Shown here piece after piece: positions 35,022-42,841 of a DNA stretch of 64,000 bases. The stretch's first letter is position 1; each line of letters begins with the position of its first letter. This DNA is from Acrocarpospora corrugata. Its GTDB lineage: Bacteria > Actinomycetota > Actinomycetes > Streptosporangiales > Streptosporangiaceae. The stretch spans positions 62,001 through 126,000 of the forward strand of contig NZ_BLAD01000036.1 in the NCBI RefSeq assembly GCF_009687845.1, written 5' to 3'. A program made the position numbers and the translations under genes. The notes beneath the pieces were generated by a model that was given only the letters and a program-made list of their open reading frames with translations, did no database searches and was not told the origin of the DNA.

Positions 35022-36401
35022 CTAGTACGCGAAGGCCAGCGGGCCGTCGTCCTCGGTGGCGGGTTCCGGTTCCGGCGGGTCCTGGCGGGCGTACTTCAGC
35101 AGCAGGCGGACCTCGATGACGGCGAGCACGCCGTACAGGAGGGTGAAGGCGGCCAGCGAGGCCGCGACGTGGCCGACGCCGTTGGTCGGCGAGACGGCGG
35201 CGGCGGTCTTCAGCTGGCTGAACACGATCCACGGCTGACGGCCCATCTCGGTGAACAACCACCCGAAACTGTTGGCCAGGAACGGCAGGACGACGGCCCA
35301 GATCGCCGCCCGCCATACCCATTCGTTCTCCGGCAGCCGTCCTCTCCTGGTGAGCCAGAGCAGCACCAGGGCCACCAGCACGGCCAGCATCCCGAACCCG
35401 ATCATGAACCGGAACGACCAGTACGCGAGCGGGATGTAGGGGGCGTAATCCCCCGGCCCGAACCGCTGCCGGTACTGCGCCTGAAGGTTGTTCACCCCCT
35501 CGACCTTGCCGTCGAAGCTGCCGGTGGACAGGAACGAGAGCAGGCCGGGCACGTCGATCGAGAAGATCGGCTCCTTGCCGCTCAGGTTGCCGATCGTGAA
35601 GAGCGAGAACGAGGCCGGCTGCGCGCTCTCGTAGAGCGCCTCGGCGGCGGCCATCTTCATCGGCTGGGTCCGCACCATCACCTTGGCCAGGTTGTCGCCG
35701 GTGAACAGTATGCCCGCGCCCACCACCACCGTGCCGACCAGGGCCAGCCGCATCGGGACGCGGAACACCTCGGCGTTGCGGCGGCGCTTGAGGTGCCAGG
35801 CGGCGACGCAGGCCATCAGCACCGCGCCGGTCAGCCAGCTGGCCAGCAGCACGTGCGGGAAGGTGGCCAGCGCGACCTGGTTGGTGAGCAAGGCGCCGAA
35901 GTCGGTGAGCTCGGCGCGGGGGCCGCGCACGGTGAAGCCGACCGGCCACTGCATGAACGAGTTGGCGGCCAGGATGAGGTACGCGGACATGGCCGCGCCG
36001 ATCGCGACCAGCCAGATGCAGGCGGCGTGCACCAGGCGGGGCAGCTTGTCCCAGCCGAAGATCCACAGGCCGAGGAAGGTGGACTCCAGGAAGAAGGTGA
36101 TCAGGGCTTCCAGCGCCAGGGGCGCGCCGAAGATGTCGCCGACGAATCGGGAGTAGGTGCTCCAGTTCATGCCGAACTGGAATTCCTGCACGAGGCCGGT
36201 GACCAGGCCCATCGCGAAGTTGATCAGGAACAGTTTGCCGAAGAACTTGGTCGCCTGGAGGTGCGCGGGATTGCCGGTGCGCAGCCACACGGTCTGCAGG
36301 ATCGCCACCAGCAGGGACAGCCCGATGGTGACGGGCACGAACAGGAAGTGGTAAACCGTGGTGATCCCGAACTGCCACCGGGCCAGATCCAAAGCGTCCA
36401 C
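35022..36401 (-). CDS. cydA: Cytochrome bd quinol oxidase subunit I (second copy)
   Basis: 459 residues. The N-terminus is nearly identical to the first copy over 18 residues, ending at the heme-ligand histidine (His18), and GRQPW is present in the second half (EMGRQPWIV). The periplasmic quinol loop is short. The middle third (FSLFTIGNLSGKEPIFSID) differs strongly from the first CydA, where it reads FSPLPGVEIPHLL. Start ATG 36401. No cydDC is seen next to either set. A small inverted repeat at 36415-36429 lies upstream. Confidence 0.95.
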   Translation of the reverse strand: MDALDLARWQFGITTVYHFLFVPVTIGLSLLVAILQTVWLRTGNPAHLQATKFFGKLFLINFAMGLVTGLVQEFQFGMNWSTYSRFVGDIFGAPLALEALITFFLESTFLGLWIFGWDKLPRLVHAACIWLVAIGAAMSAYLILAANSFMQWPVGFTVRGPRAELTDFGALLTNQVALATFPHVLLASWLTGAVLMACVAAWHLKRRRNAEVFRVPMRLALVGTVVVGAGILFTGDNLAKVMVRTQPMKMAAAEALYESAQPASFSLFTIGNLSGKEPIFSIDVPGLLSFLSTGSFDGKVEGVNNLQAQYRQRFGPGDYAPYIPLAYWSFRFMIGFGMLAVLVALVLLWLTRRGRLPENEWVWRAAIWAVVLPFLANSFGWLFTEMGRQPWIVFSQLKTAAAVSPTNGVGHVAASLAAFTLLYGVLAVIEVRLLLKYARQDPPEPEPATEDDGPLAFAY

Positions 36402-36414
36402 GAAATCACCGTAC

Positions 36415-36429
36415 GTGACAGTCAGTCAC
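36415..36429. promoter_or_regulatory. Inverted repeat between cydA (second copy) and the DUF1304 gene
   Basis: GTGAC-AGTCA-GTCAC is a perfect 5-bp inverted repeat in the 63-base gap between the two divergent genes. It differs from the operator cluster before the first cydA, so the two oxidases may answer to different regulators. Confidence 0.3.
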
Positions 36430-36464
36430 CTAACGTGAAGGCACACCCAATATCGGAGGATGCG

Positions 36465-36818
36465 TTGAAGCTCGTTGCATATGCCCTGGTAGGGATAGTC
36501 GCCGCCATCCACGTCTACATCCTGATCCTGGAAATGTTCCTCTGGACCACCCCACGCGGCCGGGCCGCCTTCGGCACCACAGCCGATTTCGCCGCCCAGT
36601 CCCGCACCCTCGCCGCCAACCAGGGCCTCTACAACGGCTTCCTCGCCGCCGGCCTGATCTGGGGCCTGCTCGGCCAGGACCCGGCCGTCCTCACCTTCTT
36701 CACCGCCTGCGTGATCATCGCCGGTCTGTACGGCGCGGCCACCGTCAGCCGGCGAATCCTGTACGTGCAGTCGGTGCCGGCCGCACTCGCCCTGATCATG
36801 GTCCTGCTGACCCGCTGA
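36465..36818 (+). CDS. DUF1304 membrane protein
   Basis: 117 residues from TTG 36465, behind CGGAGGA. MKLVAYALVGIVAAIHVYILILEMF matches the start of DUF1304 proteins, and four membrane segments are visible. The conserved His near residue 16 and ANQGLYNGFLA are typical. Function of the family is unknown. Its last 23 bases overlap the convergent phosphoribosyltransferase gene. Confidence 0.82.
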   Translation: MKLVAYALVGIVAAIHVYILILEMFLWTTPRGRAAFGTTADFAAQSRTLAANQGLYNGFLAAGLIWGLLGQDPAVLTFFTACVIIAGLYGAATVSRRILYVQSVPAALALIMVLLTR

Positions 36819-37479
36819 GCAGCGCCAGCACGTCGGCGTCGGTGAGCTGGTCGAACGCCATGTAGTGCTGGCCGACGGCCCGGAAGTGCGCGGGCACGGC
36901 GAGCACGACGACCTCGTCGGCCTCTTCGGCGAGAGCGCGCGCCGTCTCCCCCGCGGCGACCGGCACCGCCAGGATCACCATGCCGCCGGCCTGCGTCCGC
37001 ATGCGGCCCCGGACCGCGCGCAGGGCGGCTCTGGCGGTGCCGCCGGTGGCCAGGCCGTCGTCCACCACGATGACGTCGCGCCCGGCCAGCGGCGGCAGTT
37101 CCCGCCCGCCGCGATACACCTGGACCCGCCTGGCCAGCTCCCGGCGTTCCCGTTCGACCACCACCGCCAGATCGTCCGGCTCAAGCCCGACATGCTCCAG
37201 CATCGCCGCGTCGAACACCGGCTCGCCGCCCTCGGCGATCGCCCCCAGGCCCAGTTCCGGCTGCCCCGGATGACCGATCTTCCGGGTCACCAGCACATCC
37301 ACGGGCGCCCCCAGCGCCGCCCCGATCGGCACGGCCACCGGCACACCCCCGCGCGGAAGCGCGAGCACGACCGGGTCGGGCAGCCTGAGGCCGACCAGGG
37401 CCTCGGCGAGCAGTTCGCCCGCCTCGGCCCGGTCCACGAATGGAAGCGTTATTTCCAGCCGAGCCACAATGCTTGACAT
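36796..37479 (-). CDS. Phosphoribosyltransferase-family protein
   Basis: 227 residues from ATG 37479. The PRPP-binding loop VIVVDDGLATGGTARAAL is complete, and ALPRGGVPVAVPIG with TRKIGHPGQPELGLGAI matches the group of stand-alone type I phosphoribosyltransferases often annotated as putative. The nucleobase acceptor cannot be told. The start lies 25 bases from the end of the upstream rsgA gene on the same strand. Confidence 0.82.
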   Translation of the reverse strand: MSSIVARLEITLPFVDRAEAGELLAEALVGLRLPDPVVLALPRGGVPVAVPIGAALGAPVDVLVTRKIGHPGQPELGLGAIAEGGEPVFDAAMLEHVGLEPDDLAVVVERERRELARRVQVYRGGRELPPLAGRDVIVVDDGLATGGTARAALRAVRGRMRTQAGGMVILAVPVAAGETARALAEEADEVVVLAVPAHFRAVGQHYMAFDQLTDADVLALLSGSAGP

Positions 37480-37504
37480 ACCCGACCCAATCGCCCGGCA
37501 CTCG

Positions 37505-38611
37505 TCAGGGCCGGTTGCGCCCCCGGATCTCCTTGGTGATGATCTTCCACTGCCGGGTCGCCTCCGACCGGAGGCGGGCGTCGCTGCGGCGGGCCATCCA
37601 GGCGGCCTCCCGCTGCAGCTTGAACCAGCTCTCCAGCCGCCGTTCCGGCAGTTCACCGGAGTCGACGGCGGCCACCACGGCGCAGCCCGGCTCCGAGGTG
37701 TGCGAGCAGTCGCCGAACTTGCAGCTCCCGGCCAGCTCCTCGATGTCGGAGAAGACCAGGTCGACGCCGTCGCTGATGTCGTACAGGCCGACGCGGCGGA
37801 TGCCGGGGGTGTCGATGATCAGGCCGCCGTCCGGCAGCAGGATCATCTCCCGGTGCACGGTGGTGTGCCGTCCCCGGCCGTCCCCGGCGCGGACCTGCTG
37901 CGTCTCCATCAGGCCGTCCCCGGCCAGAGCGTTGACCAGCGTGGACTTCCCCGCGCCGGAGGGGCCGAGCACGACGGCCGTCTTCGCGCCGACCAGGTAG
38001 GAGCGGACCACGGCCACCCCGTCCCCGGTGAGCGAGGACACCGCGTGCACGTCCACCCCCGGCGCGACCCCGGCCACGTCGGCCAGCAGCTCGCCGAGCC
38101 CCCGGTCGAACAGGTCGGCCTTGGTGATGAGCACCACCGGGGTGCCGCCGCTCTCCCAGGCGAGCGCGACCATGCGCTCGATCCGTCCCAGGTCGGCGAA
38201 GTCGGTCGCGTGCATGGACGGCTCGGTGACGAAGACGATGTCCACGTTGGCGGCCAGCACGTGCCCCTGCCCGTCCCCGGACAGGCCGCCCCTGGACACC
38301 CGTCCGACGCCGCCCCGGACGAACGCGCTCGACCGCGGCAGCACAGAATCGAGCTCGTAACGGCCCTCGGGCAGGTACCTGAGCGCCACCCAGTCGCCCA
38401 CGCAGGGCAGCTCGACCGGGTTGTCGGCGGAGGCCCGGCGGATCCGGGCTCCGTATTTGGCCTGGTGCTGGCCGTCCGCGGCCAGGACTTCGGCCACGCC
38501 GCGATCGACGCGGGCGACCCGGGCCGGAACCAGGCCCTCGGGAAGGTCGGCCGAGTCGTGCCAGCCGAGCTTTACAAGATCAAAAGAACCAGAGAATTCT
38601 GGCGAAGCCAA
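37505..38611 (-). CDS. rsgA: Ribosome small subunit-dependent GTPase A
   Basis: 368 residues, apparently from TTG 38611. It is a circularly permuted GTPase: the G4 motif ITKADL precedes G1 GPSGAGKSTLVN, and G3 IDTPG follows. The zinc site CKFGDCSHTSEPGCAV and the flanking OB-like N-terminal domain (CVGDWVALRY) are typical. RsgA checks maturation of the 30S subunit. The N-terminal ~30 residues are variable, so a later start cannot be excluded. The 231 bases upstream, to glyA, show no clear gene. Confidence 0.92.
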   Translation of the reverse strand: MASPEFSGSFDLVKLGWHDSADLPEGLVPARVARVDRGVAEVLAADGQHQAKYGARIRRASADNPVELPCVGDWVALRYLPEGRYELDSVLPRSSAFVRGGVGRVSRGGLSGDGQGHVLAANVDIVFVTEPSMHATDFADLGRIERMVALAWESGGTPVVLITKADLFDRGLGELLADVAGVAPGVDVHAVSSLTGDGVAVVRSYLVGAKTAVVLGPSGAGKSTLVNALAGDGLMETQQVRAGDGRGRHTTVHREMILLPDGGLIIDTPGIRRVGLYDISDGVDLVFSDIEELAGSCKFGDCSHTSEPGCAVVAAVDSGELPERRLESWFKLQREAAWMARRSDARLRSEATRQWKIITKEIRGRNRP

Positions 38612-38842
38612 TGGAGGAAACCCTTCGGAAACCCGGGGCCCTCAACTCAGAGGCGCGCCCGGAGGCTGTTGGACGGCAGGTTCGTCAGAAAGACCCGCAT
38701 TGTCCTCACCTCGCATTTCCTCCTGGACCGCCACGACCGGCGGTCAACGGCTCACACATTACCGAAGGGCTCCGCACCCGGGCAACGCGTTTTCACCGCG
38801 CCCCGGCGCCGGCACGAGACCGGCGCCGAGGCGGTTCGCTGC

Positions 38843-40108
38843 CTAGCTCAGGCCCGGAGCCGGGAAGTGCGAGGTCAGCTCGCGGACCTCGCCGTGCACC
38901 CGGGTGATCACATGCTTGGCCTCGTCCTCGTCCTTGGCCAGGGCCGACACGACCTGGTCCATCCACGCGGCGATCTGCCGCATCTCGGCCACGCCCATGC
39001 CCCGGCTGGTCACCCCGGCGGTGCCGATCCGGATGCCGGACGGGTCGAACGGCTTGCGCGTGTCGAACGGGACCGTGTTGTAGTTGGTCTCCAGGCCCGC
39101 CTTGTCCAGGGCCTGCGCGGCCGGCTTGCCGCCGATGCCCTTGGGGGTCAGGTCCATCAGGATCAGGTGGTTGTCGGTGCCACCCGAGACCAGGTCGAAA
39201 CCGCGGCTGATCAGCTCCTCGGCCAGCGCCTTGGCGTTCAGCACGACCTGGCGGGCGTAGTCGCGGAAGTCGTCGGTGGCCGCCTCGCGCAGCGCCACCG
39301 CGATGGCCGCGGTGGTGTGGTTGTGCGGGCCGCCCTGCAGGCCGGGGAAGACGGCCTTGTTGAGCGCGGTGGCGTGCTCGTCGGTGGTGGCCATCAGCAT
39401 CGCGCCGCGCGGGCCGCGCAGCGTCTTGTGCGTGGTCGTGGAGATCACGTCCGCGTGGCCGACCGGGGACGGGTGCGCGCCGCCCGCGACCAGGCCGGCG
39501 ATGTGCGCGATGTCGGCGGCCAGCACCGCGCCGACCTCGCGGGCGATCTCGGCGAAAGCCGGGAAGTCGATGGTGCGGGGGATCGCCGTGCCGCCGCAGA
39601 AGATCAGCTTGGGGCGCTCCCTGAGGGCGATCTCGCGGACCTCGTCCAGGTCGATCCGGCCGGTGTCCTGGCGCACGCCGTACCGCACCGGGTTGAACCA
39701 CTTGCCGGTGGCGGAGACCGACCAGCCGTGGGTGAGGTGGCCGCCGAACGGCAGGCCCATGCCCATCACGGTCTCGCCCGGCTTCAGGAAGGCCATGTAG
39801 ATGGCCAGGTTCGCGGGCGACCCCGAGTACGGCTGGACGTTGGCGTGGTTGACCCCGAACACGGCCTTGGCGCGCTCGATGGCCAACGTCTCAATCTGAT
39901 CGATGACCTGCTGGCCCTCGTAGTACCGCTTGCCCGGATAGCCCTCGGAGTACTTGTTGGTCAGCACGGTCCCGGTGGCGGCCAGGACGGCCTTGGACAC
40001 GTAGTTCTCCGAGGCGATCAGCTTGACGGTGTCGGCCTGCCGCCGCTCCTCCGCCTTGATCAGGTCGGCGATCTCCGGATCGACGACGTGCAGCGAGTTA
40101 TCAGCCAT
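38843..40108 (-). CDS. glyA: Serine hydroxymethyltransferase
   Basis: 421 residues from ATG 40108. It interconverts serine and glycine with transfer of a one-carbon unit to tetrahydrofolate. The pyridoxal-phosphate lysine is in STTTHKTLRGPRG. LIASENYVS, NKYSEGYPGKRYYEG and NVQPYSGSPANLA are standard GlyA segments. It is preceded by a ZTP riboswitch on the same strand, linking expression to folate/purine shortage. Confidence 0.96.
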   Translation of the reverse strand: MADNSLHVVDPEIADLIKAEERRQADTVKLIASENYVSKAVLAATGTVLTNKYSEGYPGKRYYEGQQVIDQIETLAIERAKAVFGVNHANVQPYSGSPANLAIYMAFLKPGETVMGMGLPFGGHLTHGWSVSATGKWFNPVRYGVRQDTGRIDLDEVREIALRERPKLIFCGGTAIPRTIDFPAFAEIAREVGAVLAADIAHIAGLVAGGAHPSPVGHADVISTTTHKTLRGPRGAMLMATTDEHATALNKAVFPGLQGGPHNHTTAAIAVALREAATDDFRDYARQVVLNAKALAEELISRGFDLVSGGTDNHLILMDLTPKGIGGKPAAQALDKAGLETNYNTVPFDTRKPFDPSGIRIGTAGVTSRGMGVAEMRQIAAWMDQVVSALAKDEDEAKHVITRVHGEVRELTSHFPAPGLS

Positions 40109-40140
40109 GGCGCCTTCCTTGTCCACATTGACAGCCGCGG

Positions 40141-40236
40141 TGACCCAGGCGCACGGCCTCCGCAGGTTCGCTCCCCGGTGGTGCCCCACCTAGCGACGCG
40201 CCCGCAGGGCGACGTCAGCGCCAGTCGCGACCCTGC
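40141..40236 (-). promoter_or_regulatory. ZTP (pfl) riboswitch of glyA
   Basis: Read on the minus strand the leader shows the conserved blocks of the pfl motif in order: GGGTCGCGACTGGCG at the 5' side, a GC-rich variable linker, GGTGG...CCACCGGGGAGCG as the second stem-loop, and CGTGCGCCTGGG at the 3' side. ZTP riboswitches sense the alarmone ZTP/ZMP and turn on folate one-carbon genes, glyA being a classic target. The element ends about 32 bases before the glyA start, so control could be of translation or of termination. Confidence 0.88.
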
Positions 40237-40267
40237 CACCTTATCGGAGCCGTCCGCGACGGCGGAA

Positions 40268-41239
40268 TCACTCCGAATCACTCCCGTTCGCCCGGCGGCC
40301 GGATCCGGCCAGCGGCCACAGCCGGTCCACCTCGGCGTTGAGGGTGGCGCCGATGAGCACGGCCAGCGCCGTGATGTACAGCCAGAGCAGCACCGCGATC
40401 GGGGCGGCCAGCGACCCGTAGATGGACAGCGGCTGGAACCAGGCGGCCAGCACCTCGCGCAGCACGGCGGCGCACAGGATCCAGATGATCAGGGCGAGCA
40501 CCGCGCCGGGGACCTCGCGCCACCAGCGGGTCCGCATCGGCACGCTGACGTGGTAGAGCATGGTCAGCATCAGCACCGAGCCGACGATCACGACCGGCCA
40601 GTAGAACACCCCGACCAGGCCCTCGTAGCCGGGCAGCGCGTTGGCCAGCAGGGTCGGGCCGATCACCAGGATCGGCATCACCACCAGGCCCATCAGCAGG
40701 GCGGCCAGGTAGAGGCCGAACGACATCAGGCGGGTCCTGATGATCCCGCGGGTCTCCCCCAGCCCGTACGCGATGGAGATCAGGTCCACGTACACGAACA
40801 GCGCGCGGGACCCCGACCACAGCGAGAGCAGGAACCCCACCGAGATCAGCGACACCTCGCCGCCGTCCAGCACGTCGCTGAGCAGCGGCTCGACCACGCT
40901 CTTCATCGCGTCCGGACTGAACAGCAGATCCGCGTTCGCGATCACCGAATGCCGGATCGCGACGATCGTCTCCGGCCCCAGCATGCCGCTCAGATGCCCC
41001 AGCACGCCCAGCAGCCCGAGCGCGAACGGCGGCAGCGACAGCAGCGCGAAGAAGGCCGCCTCGCCCGCGAGGCCGGTCACCCGGTAGTTGACGCCCGCCA
41101 TCGTGGTCGCCTTGACCAGCGCCCAGAACCCGGTGCCCGCGAACCGCTCCATCCCGGCCCGCGCCCGCGCCATGCCGAGGCGTGACTTATGCCCCGCCGG
41201 ATGGCGGGGCCTACGCGACGGCGCGTCCGTGGACGTCAT
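40268..41239 (-). CDS. YihY/BrkB-family membrane protein
   Basis: 323 residues from ATG 41239 (TTG 41248 is also in frame). After a basic N-terminus there are six or seven hydrophobic segments with the family pattern GLAGEAAFFALLSLPPF, LWSGSRALFVYV, GVFYWPVVIVG and the closing APIAVLLWLYITALAVLIGATLNAE. The family has been misnamed ribonuclease BN; its real role is unclear, possibly a transporter. It is located just upstream of the glyA riboswitch on the same strand. Confidence 0.88.
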   Translation of the reverse strand: MTSTDAPSRRPRHPAGHKSRLGMARARAGMERFAGTGFWALVKATTMAGVNYRVTGLAGEAAFFALLSLPPFALGLLGVLGHLSGMLGPETIVAIRHSVIANADLLFSPDAMKSVVEPLLSDVLDGGEVSLISVGFLLSLWSGSRALFVYVDLISIAYGLGETRGIIRTRLMSFGLYLAALLMGLVVMPILVIGPTLLANALPGYEGLVGVFYWPVVIVGSVLMLTMLYHVSVPMRTRWWREVPGAVLALIIWILCAAVLREVLAAWFQPLSIYGSLAAPIAVLLWLYITALAVLIGATLNAEVDRLWPLAGSGRRANGSDSE

Positions 41240-41378
41240 GGCACCCAAACCGGATTAGGGGTCCTGCGCTCAGGACCCGGGTGGTCAACCACGAACTACC
41301 CGCTCCGTCGGCGAATAGCACGGATCATTAGCAGCCCAGGATACGGTCCCGGACCGGCCACGGGTATCGCCGCGGCAA

Positions 41379-41780
41379 TCAACGCGCCCCGAACTTCTGG
41401 TCGGTCGGCACGACCGCCCGCCCCAGCGGCATCAGCGAGATCGGGATCATCTTCAGATTCGCCCACCCGAACGGGATCCCGATGACCGACAGGAACAGCG
41501 GCACACTGGTGACGATGTGCCCGATCGCCAGCCACCACCCCGCGAAGATCAGCCAGACCACGTTCCCCACGAACGACGGCGCCCCCGCCCCGGGCTTCTC
41601 CACCGTGGCACGCCCGAAGGGCCACAGCACATATCCGGCGATCCGGAAGGCCGCGATGCCGAAGGGAATGGTCACGATCAGCACGCAGCACAGGATCCCC
41701 GCGACCACATAGCCGAGCGCCATCCAGATCCCGCAGAACAGCAGCCAGATCACGTTCAGCACGAACCCAAGGATCTTCAC
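41379..41780 (-). CDS. YccF-domain inner membrane protein
   Basis: 133 residues from GTG 41780. Two repeated YccF segments are clear: IPFGIAAFRIAGYVLWPFGR and IPFGWANLKMIPISLMPLGR, each after a hydrophobic helix pair. Function unknown. The GGAGG ribosome site is only one base from the GTG, which is unusual, but the length and N-terminus fit the family. Confidence 0.85.
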   Translation of the reverse strand: MKILGFVLNVIWLLFCGIWMALGYVVAGILCCVLIVTIPFGIAAFRIAGYVLWPFGRATVEKPGAGAPSFVGNVVWLIFAGWWLAIGHIVTSVPLFLSVIGIPFGWANLKMIPISLMPLGRAVVPTDQKFGAR

Positions 41781-41838
41781 GCCTCCAGCCTCGCATCCGC
41801 GGAAGTGAAACAGTATCCCCGGGGGGCAGAAACCGACC

Positions 41839-42006
41839 ATGATCTGCGACGCCTGCAAGGACCGCCACCACGAGGACTGCCGGGGCGGCTCGTGGTGCGA
41901 CTGCCAGCACCAGACAAAACCCCGCAAACGTGACGAGCCTACCGGATCCGAGCAGGACACAGAAGACGATCATGAGCCAACCATGAACTGGCTGCGACAG
42001 GGCTGA
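41839..42006 (+). CDS. Small cysteine-rich actinobacterial protein
   Basis: A 55-residue open frame from ATG 41839 to TGA 42004-42006. It reads MICDACKDRHHEDCRGG, then SWCDCQHQ and a charged tail. Cysteines and histidines arranged CxxC...HH..C...CDCQH suggest a small zinc site, and similar short proteins with a WCDCQH motif occur in other actinobacteria (from memory). It is divergent from the YccF gene. Function unknown. Confidence 0.65.
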   Translation: MICDACKDRHHEDCRGGSWCDCQHQTKPRKRDEPTGSEQDTEDDHEPTMNWLRQG

Positions 42007-42114
42007 CCCTGCGTCACCTTCTGGCGTTTGTTACTAAAAGTAGCGGAAATGCTACATTCGGAGTTTCCGGGCGTACAAGGCGTGCGCCCCTGCGGGGAAA
42101 CGGGGGATGTCGCA

Positions 42115-42446
42115 ATGACGATGCAGGACGACCAGACGAAGATCATCAAAGGTGACGGTGCGGACTCGGGCGCCCAAGTCCTCGTAGTCACCTTTCCCAA
42201 GTCGCGTCAGGACGCCTTCGCCTACATCGAGAACTGGCCGGCGCTGCCCATGAATCTCACTGACGAGTGGATCGCGAAGATCATCGCGTATCCCTCCTTT
42301 CTCAACGGCCGGTGTGGTTCTACTCCTACAACGCCAACACCTACAACGGCGCGCATCTCGTGCTGCACCCCACCGGCCTTATCACCGCCATCCCCGCCAA
42401 CCTGGACGCCATGTGCGGAGTTCTCGGGTACCTGGAGAACAACTAG
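42115..42446 (+). pseudogene. Small hypothetical gene with a frameshift
   Basis: From ATG 42115 the frame reads protein-like sequence (TMQDDQTKIIKGDG, FPKSRQDAFAYIENWPALP, IAKIIAYPSFLNGR) up to about 42310. The continuation, VWFYSYNANTYNGAHLVLHP to GYLENN, lies in another frame and ends at TAG 42444-42446. One extra G in the run near 42310 would join them (LNGRVWFYSYN), so a one-base loss or sequencing error is likely. The intact product would be about 110 residues. No family is recognised. An intrinsic terminator follows. Confidence 0.55.
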
Positions 42447-42467
42447 CGCCTCTGACACACCCCGACC

Positions 42468-42499
42468 GAAGCCCCCGGCCCTCGCGGCTGGGGGCTTTT
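42468..42499 (+). terminator. Rho-independent terminator
   Basis: AAGCCCCC and GGGGGCTTT pair around a 12-base GC-rich loop, followed by TTTTC. A strong stem with a T-run, located 22 bases after the frameshifted gene, isolates it from the sulfur operon. Confidence 0.85.
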
Positions 42500-42587
42500 C
42501 GTCGTACCGGTGATGAGAAGGAGCCTCGCAGAACTGGAGAAGACAGGGCTGACCGGAGTGATCGGAGTCCACACTCTGGACCCGAAC

Positions 42588-42616
42588 TTGGACATCTGTG
42601 GTACAGGGGGTATCGT
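42588..42616 (+). promoter_or_regulatory. Promoter of the sulfite reductase operon
   Basis: TTGGAC (42588-42593) and TATCGT (42611-42616) are separated by exactly 17 bases. Transcription would start around 42623-42624, at or next to the ATG of the leader peptide, so the leader transcript would be leaderless. Confidence 0.6.
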
Positions 42617-42623
42617 TTGATAC

Positions 42624-42707
42624 ATGCCTGCGGATCCGATGCTCGTCGTGCGACGCCACGTCGATCTTCTGCGTGTCCGTAGCGCGATCTGTACTGACGC
42701 CCGTTGA
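42624..42707 (+). CDS. Cysteine leader peptide (regulatory uORF)
   Basis: A 27-codon frame, ATG 42624 to TGA 42705-42707, containing RRHVDLLRVRSAIC. Short peptides with R-H-V-D-L-x-R-V-x-S-A-x-C are a recurrent actinobacterial putative leader placed before sulfur and cysteine genes. The single Cys codon (TGT, 42690-42692) lies five codons before the stop. The likely transcription start coincides with the ATG, so it is probably translated from a leaderless mRNA. Ribosome stalling at this codon when cysteine is scarce would control the downstream nirA-cysH operon. A shorter product from ATG 42639 is possible. Confidence 0.82.
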   Translation: MPADPMLVVRRHVDLLRVRSAICTDAR

Positions 42708-42755
42708 CCGTCGCCCCTTTCTCTTGATCGTGGGCGCGTGAACAGGCGTCTTTTT
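42696..42755 (+). terminator. Possible attenuator overlapping the leader-peptide stop
   Basis: GACGCC (42696-42701), just after the Cys codon, can pair with GGCGTC (42745-42750), which is followed by TTTTT (42751-42755). An inner CGCCC/GGGCG helix (42712-42716 with 42732-42736) fits inside it. A ribosome held at the Cys codon would cover the first arm and prevent the hairpin, allowing read-through into nirA. The pairing is seen; the mechanism is inferred, and translational control is an alternative. Confidence 0.45.
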
Positions 42756-42841
42756 GTGTGCCCCCGTACTCGACGGCGAGGCGGGAGGAAGCCTGCTCGC
42801 ACGCCGACCCAGTGCCCCAGCTCCTCGGAAAAGGACCAGCC

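Noticed and set aside
37469-41185. 1238-codon plus-strand open frame
   Set aside because: It lies antisense to rsgA, glyA and the YihY gene, all with clear motifs, and crosses the ZTP riboswitch. It is a shadow of GC-rich coding.
42513-42620. 35-codon open frame between the terminator and the cysteine leader peptide
   Set aside because: It overlaps the proposed -35/-10 promoter, has no family resemblance and only a chance-level ribosome site.
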